From Rs1 sp036960485 (GTDB lineage Bacteria; Pseudomonadota; Gammaproteobacteria; Pseudomonadales; Balneatricaceae), in assembly GCA_036960485.1 (NCBI GenBank), contig JBALXS010000012.1:1-64000 (forward strand): a stretch of DNA of 64,000 nucleotides. The letters run 5' to 3'. Below, in pieces: positions 18,087 to 27,880 of this stretch. Numbering within the stretch: position 1 is the stretch's first letter; each line of letters begins with the position of its first letter. The translations under genes and the position numbers were made by a program. The notes under the pieces are model-generated. The model was not told the origin of the DNA and did no database searches. It was given only the letters and a program-made list of their open reading frames with translations.

Positions 18087-20108
18087 CTAATTCACCATTT
18101 TAAGCAATTGTGAAGCTTTTTTCGAAGAATCATCTGAAACCGCTTTCGTCATCTGCACCACATGGTTAATGCCTTTGGTAACACTCATCGATAAAACAGA
18201 AGCTTGGTTGGTATTACCTGCTATCTCTTCTGTTACTAAGGATTGTTCTGAAGACGTCGCGGCGATAGCTTTTACTTTATCTGATACATCAGTAGCACTA
18301 TCGATTATTTGCACCAGCATTTGCTCTACTTGGCTGGAAATATCTTTTCCCTGGTGAACTTTATCACGTCCCGTTTCCATACTTTTCTCTGCAACCTGGG
18401 TATCGATTCGCATCCGTTCAATTGCTTGATCTACATCTGCAGTTGCACTCGTGGTTCGACTTGCAAGTTGGCGAACTTCGTCAGCAACCACGGCAAAACC
18501 TCTTCCTTGCTCTCCCGCGCGGGCTGCTTCAATGGCAGCATTGAGCGCTAGTAAATTAGTCTGCTCAGCAATCCCTCGAATCACCCCCAAAATTGATTCA
18601 ACCTGCTTACTTTGCTCACTCAGTGATGCAATCGATGTGGCACTCGCATCAAATGCATCACTTATTTCATCCATCTGAGCTAAAGAGCGTTTGACTAATC
18701 CACCTCCTTGTTGAGCAGTATCTAATGAGTGCGTTGCTGATTGAGCTGCTTGCCCGCTACTATTTGATACATCCCTTGCAGAAGCAGAAAGTTCTTCAAT
18801 AGCCGCGGCAATCAAACTAATCTGGCTGTTTTGTTGATCGATGCTCTTTGACATATCAGTATTAGCTAGATAGATGTTATTAGCCTCTTTTGATACTCCT
18901 TGCATAGATCCAGCAGTGGTCGTTAAAGTGCTAATCAAGGATGCATTCATTTTGTTAACCGCATCTGTTAATACTGCTATTTCATCCTTCCCTTTAACGA
19001 TCAATTCTGGCGTTGCTAAGTTATTTTGAGCCACTTCAAGGGTTTTTCGTAGCACTGGCTCTAAACGGTTCAGTAGATCACGACTAAACAATAATGCTAC
19101 CAATATAGATATTATGAAGGAGACAATTGCTCCTGATAATAAAACGCTCTTTAGTTTGCTAGAATCATGTTGTAATGCAAGGGCATCCACTGCTAACAAA
19201 TTACTTTGTGAACTTTGAATTTGACGTAAATAGTTGATAGCAAGAGCAGCATTAGGCGCGGCTTTTGTACCTAAGAGATAGTTCGCCTGATTCCAGTCAG
19301 GTGCGGTTCTTAATACAAACATTTTTTGTGGAAGCTGTGAAAACTCTTTACGAGAAAGCAGATATTGATCCCAATGTTGTTGCTGTTCATTCGTTAACAA
19401 TTTAGCGTATTTACTGTTTAGTAACTGCAAGGCTTTAGTATTATTAGCCCACTTAGCTGCAAAAATTTGTTTAAACTCAATATCACCGGAAAGTAAAAAT
19501 GCCCTAATATTTGCGATGCCTATCGCAAAGGACCCTCTAGAATTGGCTAATTGAATTAACATCGCTTTGCGTTCTGCATTAGCCGGCTGTTGCTCTTCTA
19601 TATCTATAATCGCGGTCAACGCTTGTAAAATTACACCGGCACGAGGGGCTGCTTCATTTAATAGCATTTCATAAGATGAAATATTGGCACTTTGCTGAGC
19701 AATGTTCTCGACCGACAATTGTGTCTGCCTAAATTCACTCAATACTGCTTTTAATTTAGCCAGAGTTTCTATATTTTTTGGATCTGTCCAATTATCTGAC
19801 ATATCCTCAAATACTTGGATACTTTGATCAATCAATGCCCAAGCTTTTTCGCGCTGCGCCTTGAGCGTTTTGGCTTTTTGCGGATCGCTACCTAAAATCA
19901 TATAGCCACGTAATGCTGCTAATGACAGATTAATGCCATTATTTATATCTTTTCCGGCATTGACAGTTTTAAAACGTAAGCTAGTCACTCTTTCTTGAAT
20001 AGTAGATACTTGACTGACGTAAGAGTAGTTTAAAGTAGTGGTAATTAACAACACTGCAAAAATAATACCGAAGGCTATAACAAGCTTAGTGCGAAGTGAT
20101 TTAATCAT
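18087..20108 (-). CDS. Transmembrane methyl-accepting chemotaxis protein
   Basis: The chosen ATG at 20108 has AGGGA 6-7 nt upstream and begins 'MIKSLRTKLVIAFG', a typical chemoreceptor N-terminus. The frame extends 16 codons further upstream without a better signal. The 673-residue protein has a first membrane helix (about 8-28), a long helical periplasmic region (about 30-315), a second helix (about 320-340), HAMP (about 345-400) and the signalling domain, with tip 'NLLALNAAIEAARAGEQGRG'. It reports an unknown ligand to a CheA/CheW array encoded elsewhere. No C-terminal NWETF-type CheR tether is seen. Confidence 0.9.
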   Translation of the reverse strand: MIKSLRTKLVIAFGIIFAVLLITTTLNYSYVSQVSTIQERVTSLRFKTVNAGKDINNGINLSLAALRGYMILGSDPQKAKTLKAQREKAWALIDQSIQVFEDMSDNWTDPKNIETLAKLKAVLSEFRQTQLSVENIAQQSANISSYEMLLNEAAPRAGVILQALTAIIDIEEQQPANAERKAMLIQLANSRGSFAIGIANIRAFLLSGDIEFKQIFAAKWANNTKALQLLNSKYAKLLTNEQQQHWDQYLLSRKEFSQLPQKMFVLRTAPDWNQANYLLGTKAAPNAALAINYLRQIQSSQSNLLAVDALALQHDSSKLKSVLLSGAIVSFIISILVALLFSRDLLNRLEPVLRKTLEVAQNNLATPELIVKGKDEIAVLTDAVNKMNASLISTLTTTAGSMQGVSKEANNIYLANTDMSKSIDQQNSQISLIAAAIEELSASARDVSNSSGQAAQSATHSLDTAQQGGGLVKRSLAQMDEISDAFDASATSIASLSEQSKQVESILGVIRGIAEQTNLLALNAAIEAARAGEQGRGFAVVADEVRQLASRTTSATADVDQAIERMRIDTQVAEKSMETGRDKVHQGKDISSQVEQMLVQIIDSATDVSDKVKAIAATSSEQSLVTEEIAGNTNQASVLSMSVTKGINHVVQMTKAVSDDSSKKASQLLKMVN

Positions 20109-20419
20109 AAATAGTCCCTTTTTGAAATTAATCGCTTTGAGAAGTCTATATACCACAAACTAACGACAATAGAGAATATTCATTTTAGAAATAAAATTTA
20201 TAACATTCAGTCGCTAAAACGTAACTGAATGACGATAGTTAGATTTCCCCAAACTCAACAAACACCTTAAATATTATTATTTTCTTTATAAATCAACGAG
20301 TAAAAATAAAATCACAGTACATATACAGTATGTTTAAAAAATAAAAAAACGTTGCTCATTACTACCACTTATAAATCAATATCACATAGTATAAAGCTCC
20401 TATTTATATCATTATTGAA
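20109..20419. other. AT-rich intergenic region
   Basis: Nothing recognisable is coded here. The region holds the promoter side of the chemoreceptor gene and the 3' side of the DMSP-lyase-like gene. No clear terminator was found. Confidence 0.35.
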
Positions 20420-21076
20420 TTATAAATTTAAGCACCATAGCGCTAATAAGGGTTTATCTGAAGCGGTCATCGCATGTGTTATATTAGGCGAGTTATAAAC
20501 ATAGCCATTAACACCTGGAGCAGACCAACTAGCGCCTTCTTGCCACCACATCCCTTCACTTAGAATAATATACACTTCCTCTGGTGGATGGTTATGATTG
20601 GGATAGCAAAGTTGTGGTTGCATCACCGTCACTCCCACTATCACACCTGGGGCGTAGAATAGCCCGGCAGGACCAATGATTTGCGCATTAGCATGCCCTG
20701 TATTAAACGCAAGGTTGTTTTCATCCTTCCTTTGATACCAGTGCAATTCGTCAGCAATCTGTAATACATAGTCTGCGAGCAGTTGACCTGTAGGTGATAA
20801 ATACGTCTCTAAACTGCTTTCTTTAACTAACTGTGTTGCCAATTCAGTGGCTTTTATTCTAGTAGCTCTTCTAATATCTCTTGTATTACTGCTACTTTCA
20901 TCTGCTATGTCATGCACAATCGATTTGTGCGACGCAGAGCTAACACTCATCACTGGGTCAGCCACCAGCTTTGCACTCATTTGCAAAGCCGCATTCGCTC
21001 CTTGCTCAGGCAATTCATGACACTGCTGCAAATGTAAGCGTAAAGTTGCTTGAAACTGACTAAATTCGATTTTCAT
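20420..21076 (-). CDS. DMSP-lyase-family cupin protein
   Basis: A 218-residue protein whose C-terminal half is a small beta-barrel cupin. Metal-binding and catalytic positions of the DddL/DddQ-type lyases are visible: Y158, H161, H163, E166/E167, Y169 and H201, in the pattern Y-x-x-H-x-H-x-x-E-E-x-Y followed by 'NITHAM'. The N-terminal half is helical, as in DddQ. Family members cleave dimethylsulfoniopropionate to dimethyl sulfide and acrylate, or act on related compounds. No acrylate-use genes (acuK, acuN, prpE) are adjacent, so the substrate is inference. The orphan HATPase-like gene is divergent and only 40 nt away. Confidence 0.75.
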   Translation of the reverse strand: MKIEFSQFQATLRLHLQQCHELPEQGANAALQMSAKLVADPVMSVSSASHKSIVHDIADESSSNTRDIRRATRIKATELATQLVKESSLETYLSPTGQLLADYVLQIADELHWYQRKDENNLAFNTGHANAQIIGPAGLFYAPGVIVGVTVMQPQLCYPNHNHPPEEVYIILSEGMWWQEGASWSAPGVNGYVYNSPNITHAMTASDKPLLALWCLNL

Positions 21077-21116
21077 AAATATTATTCCTACTCAGCAGGT
21101 CTCCCTTGGAGATATA

Positions 21117-21461
21117 GTGATAAAAATAACCTCTGAACACGATTACCTACTTAAGAGTAAGCAAACCAAAACCGCGCCAAGCACTTTAGAACTCGTTGTC
21201 CAGCCATTACATATACTAATTTCGCACATGATCTGCAATGTATTTCAGCATACAAAAAATGGGAGGATAATAATTATCCAAACGGCGGATAAAAGCTATA
21301 TTGCCAACACCCTTGCCGCTAATTACAGTACAGCAGTTAGTGGCTTTGAACTCGGCTCTAAACTAGCGCAAAAACTGGTTAAACGATTTGGTTGGAAAAT
21401 GAGTTCAAAAACACAGAGTAACCAAAATCAAGTAACTATTGAGTTTTCTAATTCACCATAA
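21117..21461 (+). CDS. Orphan HATPase-like fragment of a sensor histidine kinase
   Basis: The 114-residue product looks like the C-terminal ATP-binding domain of a sensor kinase. An N-box-like 'HMICNVFQHTKNG' (near residue 37) and a G2-like 'GFELGSKLAQKLVKRFGW' (near residue 77) are visible. The H-box, dimerisation helices and most of the domain's start are missing, and the Gly-rich motifs are degenerate (GFELGS for GFGLGL). It still has a GTG start with GGAG 5-6 nt upstream, so it may be translated. It could be a decayed gene or a small regulatory HATPase-like protein. No response regulator is adjacent. Confidence 0.5.
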   Translation: MIKITSEHDYLLKSKQTKTAPSTLELVVQPLHILISHMICNVFQHTKNGRIIIIQTADKSYIANTLAANYSTAVSGFELGSKLAQKLVKRFGWKMSSKTQSNQNQVTIEFSNSP

Positions 21462-21638
21462 TCACTATTGATATAAAGCGAAAAATACCAATAGATAACA
21501 GCATAGTAAAGTTTCTTAGCTAAAACATTCTAAAAAAAGCATTATTACTGATTCGTTTTTTTCTATTATTAGCAGTATTAATCAGCTTAACTGCATACTC
21601 ATAGTAGTTGCTTAACACTACTATCACTCTAGAAAAAC

Positions 21639-23645
21639 TCAAACAGCCTCACGTTTTATCTTACGTTGCCATTCGCGTTGATGAATAACCTCTTCACCTT
21701 CACTAGCTCGTTGCGAAGCCTCTATATAAAAGTAGTCTGCATCACAATGTAGCTTAAGTTTACTTGCAACACTAATCTGCCAACTGCCCCGCCCTGCTTG
21801 ATAATACCAACTGATATCTGCAATGGCACTTTGAGGATCGTACGGTTTTATCCGATATTGTTCACGGCAAGTTTGGTGAACTTTTAGTCCGTGATTCAAA
21901 AAGTGGACATGACCGAAATCATCTTCAATTGTCGTGCACACTTCACCGTTTGCTACATTTTCCGTTACTGTACGGCTATTACTCGATGGGCTTAAATACT
22001 CTAATGGCTCAGGCGCTGCGCCTTCTGGCAGTTCAAACGGCGAAGGTATTTTATCACCGGTAAACTGTGGTAATTCAATAAAATTGTCGATGCCATGCAA
22101 TGTCAAACTAGCAAATTTCTGGGTTGGCCAAATAAGCGGAAAGTAAGCGCTTGAAATAGCAACTCGCAGCTGATGCCCTGCTGGAATTTTATAGCCGGTA
22201 TCATCTAATAACAATGTGACGTCATAAACGTGATTAGCAATCAGTTTTTCACTGTGCTCTAGGCTATTGCGCATTTGCAAATTAAGGCAGCCATAAGTAA
22301 TACGCGTGACTTCACCCGTTGGAGAGACATCATTTAATCGCACACAAATTTGGCCGCAATCTTGATCGCTGCTTAGTTTTAAATGGATGCGTGGCGCACC
22401 TAATAATGCTAATTCTTCATTTAACACACTAGTTGTAAAACACAGCGAATGGGCATCATCACGGCGTTGATCAGTCGGCGATTCTGGCCCTAGCCAAATA
22501 GCACAATACTCCCCCCCTGCACTACCGGTGGATAATGGTGAATTGATTTTCTGTATGCCGGGTGTTCCAGCTTTATCTGCGCTTAGGCTTGCATTGTTTA
22601 AATACAACGTTTTACTGCTAACTTTTGACTCAGTCCAACTCTCCATTTGCACCCAATCGCCACTGCGCTTTGCATAGCTTGACTGTGGCGCCACTGCATC
22701 TTGTAAGTAAGCGGTGTACTTAGGCTCATCCATTATCCCATTATCAATACCTTTGAGCCAATAATCCCACCAGCGTAATGCCTCTTGAAGAAAGCCAATC
22801 GCTGGCTCTGGTACAGCAAAGTGGGGGTATTTATGCGCCCATGGCCCTATTAATGCCTTACGCGGGCATTGTAAATTTTCCATCATTCTGGGCACTGTAT
22901 TCTTATAAGCATCCCCCCAGCCACCAACCGCTAGCACAGCCGCTTTGATAGCGGTGTAATCTTCGCAAATTGAGCCGTGCTGCCAGTAGCTATTTCGTTC
23001 TTGATGGGTAAGCCATGTCTCTAACAGCAGTGGCATGTTGTTCAATCGATCCAACCAGCGCTCGCGCCAATCTTCAACTAATAGAGGATCAGGTACTGCT
23101 GCTGAAAAGTTCAGCATTGTTGCCGCCCAGCCGACATTTTCCAAGAGCATGTTGCCGCCTTTGTAATGAATGTCATCACTATAGCGATCGTCGGTCGAGC
23201 ACAGCGTTATAATTGCCTTTAAGGCTGCTGGTTGCAGAGCGGCAATTTGTAAACTGTTAAAACCACCCCAAGAAATACCCATCATGCCAACCTTACCGCT
23301 ACACCATGGCTGCGCACAGAGCCATTGGATAACTTCCAAACCATCGGCTAGCTCTTGTGCTAAATACTCATCGTGCATTAACCCCTCTGATTCCCCATTG
23401 CCACGCATGTCAACTCTAAGGCAAGCATAACCATGGCCTGCAAACCAAGGGTGCGTTAGCGCATCACGCACTGCTGTACCGTCGCGTTTTCGATAAGGTA
23501 GATACTCTAAGATTGCCGGCACTAAAATTCCATCATCACATTCAGGTAGCCACAGACGAGCAGCCAAACGAGTGCCATCTTGCATGGGTATATATAGGTG
23601 CTCAATCTCATTGGCAGTATAGGGAAATTCAATCCGGGTTTTCAT
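21639..23645 (-). CDS. CocE/NonD-family serine hydrolase (X-Pro dipeptidyl-peptidase-like)
   Basis: A 668-residue alpha/beta hydrolase. The nucleophile elbow 'GISWGG' lies near residue 125, a candidate catalytic Asp follows in the capped region, and the His is in 'IGPWAHKYPH' near residue 270. A C-terminal jelly-roll of the PepX_C type spans about 320-560, with 'GHQLRVAISSAYFP' visible. Known members are cocaine esterase, glutaryl-7-ACA acylase and X-prolyl peptidases, so it cleaves an ester or amide; the substrate is unknown. There is no signal peptide, so it is probably cytoplasmic. A GGAGAAG precedes the ATG. Confidence 0.88.
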   Translation of the reverse strand: MKTRIEFPYTANEIEHLYIPMQDGTRLAARLWLPECDDGILVPAILEYLPYRKRDGTAVRDALTHPWFAGHGYACLRVDMRGNGESEGLMHDEYLAQELADGLEVIQWLCAQPWCSGKVGMMGISWGGFNSLQIAALQPAALKAIITLCSTDDRYSDDIHYKGGNMLLENVGWAATMLNFSAAVPDPLLVEDWRERWLDRLNNMPLLLETWLTHQERNSYWQHGSICEDYTAIKAAVLAVGGWGDAYKNTVPRMMENLQCPRKALIGPWAHKYPHFAVPEPAIGFLQEALRWWDYWLKGIDNGIMDEPKYTAYLQDAVAPQSSYAKRSGDWVQMESWTESKVSSKTLYLNNASLSADKAGTPGIQKINSPLSTGSAGGEYCAIWLGPESPTDQRRDDAHSLCFTTSVLNEELALLGAPRIHLKLSSDQDCGQICVRLNDVSPTGEVTRITYGCLNLQMRNSLEHSEKLIANHVYDVTLLLDDTGYKIPAGHQLRVAISSAYFPLIWPTQKFASLTLHGIDNFIELPQFTGDKIPSPFELPEGAAPEPLEYLSPSSNSRTVTENVANGEVCTTIEDDFGHVHFLNHGLKVHQTCREQYRIKPYDPQSAIADISWYYQAGRGSWQISVASKLKLHCDADYFYIEASQRASEGEEVIHQREWQRKIKREAV

Positions 23646-24025
23646 AACACAACTTCTCCGATTATCGTCTGCATTTATGGCGCTGCTAGAGCACTAGGAC
23701 TTTGAGTCGCTATTAGCATTTAATATCTGAATCTAAAAGTAAAGGTAGGGTAGCCACTTATTAAATACAATATAAATTTTTGGTATTCAATACTTTACAC
23801 AACATTGCTGTTTAATAATATATTCTAAATAAATAGCTGTATAGATAATAAAAAATGAGCTGTAGCTAGTTTCAATCGGCAAATAAAATTAACAACTGCT
23901 GGTTCTAGCGCTTAAACTCTTTAGACTAGGCAATCCAATATAACGGTAGCCATGGTAGGTTAATCAAGATGATTTGATCTGCTACCACGCAAGAAATTAT
24001 TACTTTGATGCGCAGTAGTTTAGCA
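23646..24025. other. Intergenic region, no gene seen
   Basis: AT-rich sequence between two minus-strand genes. It should contain the hydrolase promoter. No repeat, RNA or coding remnant was recognised. Confidence 0.35.
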
Positions 24026-26071
24026 CTATGTTGTTGCGTCATGCTCAGCTTGAGAAAGTGCTTTCATACTAACAGGTTCACCCAAATGAAAGCCTTGTGA
24101 ATAAGATATGCCCAAATTTTTAACGGTGTTAGCAACATCCTTACTGTGAACATACTCTGCAATTGTTTTTAGATTTAATCGATCAGCAAAATTCACAATT
24201 AATTCGGTGACAATTTTTGCATTTAAATCATGGTTAATATTTTTAATAATAGAGCCATCGATTTTAATGTAATCAGCATTTAAGCGGATCAAATAATCAA
24301 AATTAGAATAACCTGTGCCGAAATCGTCGATAGCAATACGGCAACCAAAGTGTTTCATGTTTTCAATAAAAGCACTAACTTCTTCATAGTTTTCAATACC
24401 CTCATCTTCAACAATTTCTAACACTAAGCGTTGAGATATTCTTTCATACTGCTTAATTTTGGAGATTAGATAGCCAACAGTTTCTACATCTAAAATATCC
24501 TCTAAGCTTAGATTAATAGAGAAGCTCTCTTGGCGATGCTCAAAGAAACTAAACGCTTTAGCAATAACAATGCGTGTTAAAACTGGATATATACGGGTTT
24601 TTTTCGCAATATCAAGAAACGCATACGGGGAAACAACTGTACCGTCAATTTCAATGTAACGTATTAAACATTCAAACTTATCTATTTGGTCGGTGTCATT
24701 ATTAAAAATAGGCTGTAAAAACACTTCGATTCTATCATCTTGCACCGCTTCATTAAGTTTGTTTGTCCACAGAATATTACGTTTTAAATGGTCTTTTATT
24801 TGCAAATTCTCATCAAATACAACCATATCTTTTTTGCATATCTTCGCATGGTTCATGGCTATTTCAGCGTTGATGAAATAGTTTTTTTGCATGGCAATAC
24901 CACACAATAACCTCAATGATAACTTATGGCTGTTAACCATAAAATCATGCTGATGAATATGCTCCAAAAGTTCTGTTGTTATGCTTTTGAACTCATCGGT
25001 AGTAATAGAATCATCAGCTAACAAGCCAAATTGATCACCCGTGAGTTTGTACAGCTTAATAGCTTTATTGCGCAGAAACCCGGCGAAAATAGTGGCTAGT
25101 TCAACGAGTACTCTGTCACCAACTTCAAAGCCATAGTACTCATTAATATCTTTAAAGCGTGCGATATTAATGATGGAGAATTTACAGTAATCAATCAGTT
25201 TGAAATCTTCAAGCAGCTTCTGCCGGTTAGGTAACTGCGTCATATGGTCAGTTACCTGAATGCGTATTCTTTGTTCTTGTAATATCAGATCAGTGACTTC
25301 ATTACGTATTGCCATGAACTCACGAATATTGCCTTCGTGATCAAGAATAGGCACTATAAAAGATTGTACATAGTAAGTTTTATTTTTTTTACTGCGGTTT
25401 TTAATAACACCTTTCCAGACACGCCTGTCTAAAATAGTGCGCCAAATATCAACAAACGTTGCCCTTGGCGTATCGGGATGACGAATGATATTGTGGCTTT
25501 TACCTATTAACTCTTCTTTACTAAAGCCTGATACACAACAGAATTGCTCGTTTACGTAGGTGATTTTACCTGTTACATCGGTTTTAGAAACAATAGAGCT
25601 TTCATCTACCGCTTTTTTGTACTCGTTGAGTAAAGAGTGGTTAATCAATAGTTCTCGATCTTTTAATTGAAGACTCTGTTCCAGTTTTCGTTGTTCTTGT
25701 TTTTGTGGAGTTATGTCAGTAATAAAACCTTCTATATAGGTAAGATCTTCTTGAGCATCATATTTGACCACACCTTGTTCCCAAAGCCATTTTAACTGCC
25801 CTTGTCTAGTTCTGATGCGGTATTCGCAATTGAAAGGAATTTCATTTTCTATTGCATTGTCAACAATTTTAACTAGTCCATCTATGTCTTCATCAAGAAT
25901 AAGCTCTGCGAAAGAGGTGGTTTTGTTAAGCAGCAGTTCTTCACTGGTATAGCCTGTTAACGATTCACAACCACTACTGATGAAGAGCATAGTCCAATGT
26001 TCATCATTTTTACATTTATACAATAACCCAGGTAAACTATTGAGAAGATCGATAGCATCGTTCAATGACAT
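24026..26071 (-). CDS. PAS-PAS-(degenerate GGDEF)-EAL phosphodiesterase
   Basis: A 681-residue protein without membrane helices. Two PAS domains (about 10-125 and 150-270) come first; the second resembles Aer/BdlA-type PAS ('HNIIRHPDTP'). The GGDEF motif is replaced by TGDQF at 344-348, so cyclase activity is not expected. The EAL domain keeps key residues: ECL at 467-469, DDFGTG at 582-587, 'KIDG' and the late Glu in 'IAEYV'. It should therefore hydrolyse c-di-GMP, with the dead GGDEF perhaps sensing GTP. An AAGGA sits 7 nt before the ATG. It is a single-gene unit. Confidence 0.9.
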   Translation of the reverse strand: MSLNDAIDLLNSLPGLLYKCKNDEHWTMLFISSGCESLTGYTSEELLLNKTTSFAELILDEDIDGLVKIVDNAIENEIPFNCEYRIRTRQGQLKWLWEQGVVKYDAQEDLTYIEGFITDITPQKQEQRKLEQSLQLKDRELLINHSLLNEYKKAVDESSIVSKTDVTGKITYVNEQFCCVSGFSKEELIGKSHNIIRHPDTPRATFVDIWRTILDRRVWKGVIKNRSKKNKTYYVQSFIVPILDHEGNIREFMAIRNEVTDLILQEQRIRIQVTDHMTQLPNRQKLLEDFKLIDYCKFSIINIARFKDINEYYGFEVGDRVLVELATIFAGFLRNKAIKLYKLTGDQFGLLADDSITTDEFKSITTELLEHIHQHDFMVNSHKLSLRLLCGIAMQKNYFINAEIAMNHAKICKKDMVVFDENLQIKDHLKRNILWTNKLNEAVQDDRIEVFLQPIFNNDTDQIDKFECLIRYIEIDGTVVSPYAFLDIAKKTRIYPVLTRIVIAKAFSFFEHRQESFSINLSLEDILDVETVGYLISKIKQYERISQRLVLEIVEDEGIENYEEVSAFIENMKHFGCRIAIDDFGTGYSNFDYLIRLNADYIKIDGSIIKNINHDLNAKIVTELIVNFADRLNLKTIAEYVHSKDVANTVKNLGISYSQGFHLGEPVSMKALSQAEHDATT

Positions 26072-26291
26072 TGTGGGTCCTTAACACTGGTTAGCTAGTA
26101 TTTAATACTAGCTAATATTTTATAGATTGAAGCTATGAGATGAATTTAGCTGTGAGTAAGATGACTGTTTAATAAAATCTTTCTCGTAATGAAGTATAGC
26201 TTAGATAATATCAGTAATAAGCAATATGTGAGCAAAGCTTGATTGAACTCAAATTAATTAATTTTTGTAACGGGTTATCAATACAAATCAA

Positions 26292-27713
26292 TTACGACTC
26301 TAGCTGCCGATTGATCAATTCGCACAACTGCTGCAATTTATCACTTACTCTCATTCCATCTTTCAGTTCGTACTCTAAAGGCCAACCTATATTCAGGCGG
26401 ATACAATCTTTGTATAGTGCCAATGTAGAAAACTCAGCCCCATGCTTAAAATTTAACCCTTGCTCAGTTGCCTTGCCATAGATACTTAAAAAATCGAATC
26501 CTGGTATTTGTAACCACATCACCATGCCTCCTTGTAAAGTACTAACACAAGCATGTTTGGGCAAGCGTTCAGTAAGAAAACGATGATAAGCCGCAGCGTG
26601 CAAAGATAAGCTAAGCGTGGTCTTTTTAAGATGTTTACTATACTGACCACTATTAATAAATTCGAAAAAGGCAGCTTGCACAGGCACATTCACTGCTAAA
26701 GAATTTACTTGGCGATGGTTAATGTAAGTTGTATAAAATCGACCTGGTGCGCACCACCCCAAACGATAGCTTGGGGCCACTGTTTTAGAAATAGACCCAC
26801 ACCAAATAACCCAGCCTTGATCATCCCAATATTTAATCGGTTTAGGTTTATAATTATTAAAGCCTAGCTCTAAAAATACATCATCTTCGATAATAGGTAT
26901 TTGATACTTTGCGGCTAATTTAGCCAATAATTTCTTTTGTTCAATCGATAAACATAACCCGTGCGGATTGATAAAATTCGCACTAAATAAACCTGCTTTT
27001 AAGGCACCTGCTTGCATATAGAACTCGAGCTGCGTTAAATCTAATTGAGCATTATGACAAGGTATTTCCAGTACCTTGCGTTGCATACTTAACAGTAAAT
27101 TTAGCAAGCCGCTAAAGCATGGAGAGGAGATGGCAATAGTATCACCAACCTCTGAAACAATATCTATGGCGCTTCGCACTGCATCGATGCAACCATTGGT
27201 AATAATTAACGCTTGTGCCGGTAGCCTAAAATAGTTTTGTGATACATGTTCTGACAAAGCACTGCGTAAACTCAATTCACCGCTCGCGGCTGGGTATTGA
27301 TAGTTTTCATTGGTATTGCGTAAATTGCCGCGATGAAAGCAGCGATTTAATATTTCTCTGGGAATCAAACCAGCGGCTAATTGAGCTGTATAGAAAGGGT
27401 GCTCACTATAATTATTTGCTACTTGAGCATAGCCATTGGGCACGGTAACTGACGCCGAAAACTTAGGGAAGGTAGGTGCATTGGAAATGGTTAATGGACG
27501 AGTAATAAAATATCCCGACTGTGGCTTAACGCTCAACCAACCCTGTTCGTGTAATTTGTTGTAACAGTTTAAAGCCGTGGTCATGCTAACAGTGTGTAAC
27601 TTAGCAAACTGCCTAACTGAGAGCATTCTTGCACCTAAAACCAATCTATCCTCGATGATATCTTGCATCACGCTACTAGCTAACTGTTTATAACGAATCA
27701 TCTTTTCACCCAT
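26292..27713 (-). CDS. MocR/PdxR-type regulator (GntR HTH fused to aminotransferase)
   Basis: The 473-residue protein has an N-terminal GntR winged helix (about 5-70; 'HTVSMTTALNCYNKL' is the recognition region) joined to a fold-type I aminotransferase domain with PLP lysine in 'SISKTVAPSYRLGW'. MocR proteins bind PLP and control nearby genes rather than acting mainly as enzymes. The divergent EamA transporter gene is the likely target. An alternative start lies four codons in (27701), where GGTGA is near the ATG. Confidence 0.9.
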   Translation of the reverse strand: MGEKMIRYKQLASSVMQDIIEDRLVLGARMLSVRQFAKLHTVSMTTALNCYNKLHEQGWLSVKPQSGYFITRPLTISNAPTFPKFSASVTVPNGYAQVANNYSEHPFYTAQLAAGLIPREILNRCFHRGNLRNTNENYQYPAASGELSLRSALSEHVSQNYFRLPAQALIITNGCIDAVRSAIDIVSEVGDTIAISSPCFSGLLNLLLSMQRKVLEIPCHNAQLDLTQLEFYMQAGALKAGLFSANFINPHGLCLSIEQKKLLAKLAAKYQIPIIEDDVFLELGFNNYKPKPIKYWDDQGWVIWCGSISKTVAPSYRLGWCAPGRFYTTYINHRQVNSLAVNVPVQAAFFEFINSGQYSKHLKKTTLSLSLHAAAYHRFLTERLPKHACVSTLQGGMVMWLQIPGFDFLSIYGKATEQGLNFKHGAEFSTLALYKDCIRLNIGWPLEYELKDGMRVSDKLQQLCELINRQLES

Positions 27714-27780
27714 TCACTGCGCTTTTTATAAAGCTGTAACTGACAGCTATTCAATACTGTACTCTTTTTTTATATAAAAA

Positions 27781-27837
27781 TTGTATCTGTTATCTTTTTT
27801 GACTTCAATACAAAATACCTCTTCTTAAAAAGATAAC
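27781..27837. promoter_or_regulatory. Nested inverted repeats in the MocR/EamA divergent promoter
   Basis: A perfect 11-bp inverted repeat, GTTATCTTTTT (27789-27799) and AAAAAGATAAC (27827-27837), encloses the right half of a TTGTAT (27781-27786) / ATACAA (27808-27813) pair. The spacing and place between the two genes suit binding by the MocR dimer. Confidence 0.5.
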
Positions 27838-27880
27838 CTCCTAATAAAGCGAGGTTAAATTAAAAGCTAAGGATATTGTC

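Noticed and set aside
20420..23645. A DMSP or acrylate catabolic operon spanning the cupin and CocE/NonD hydrolase genes
   Set aside because: The two genes are separated by an opposite-strand gene and the hydrolase family has no known role in DMSP breakdown; adjacency alone is not enough.
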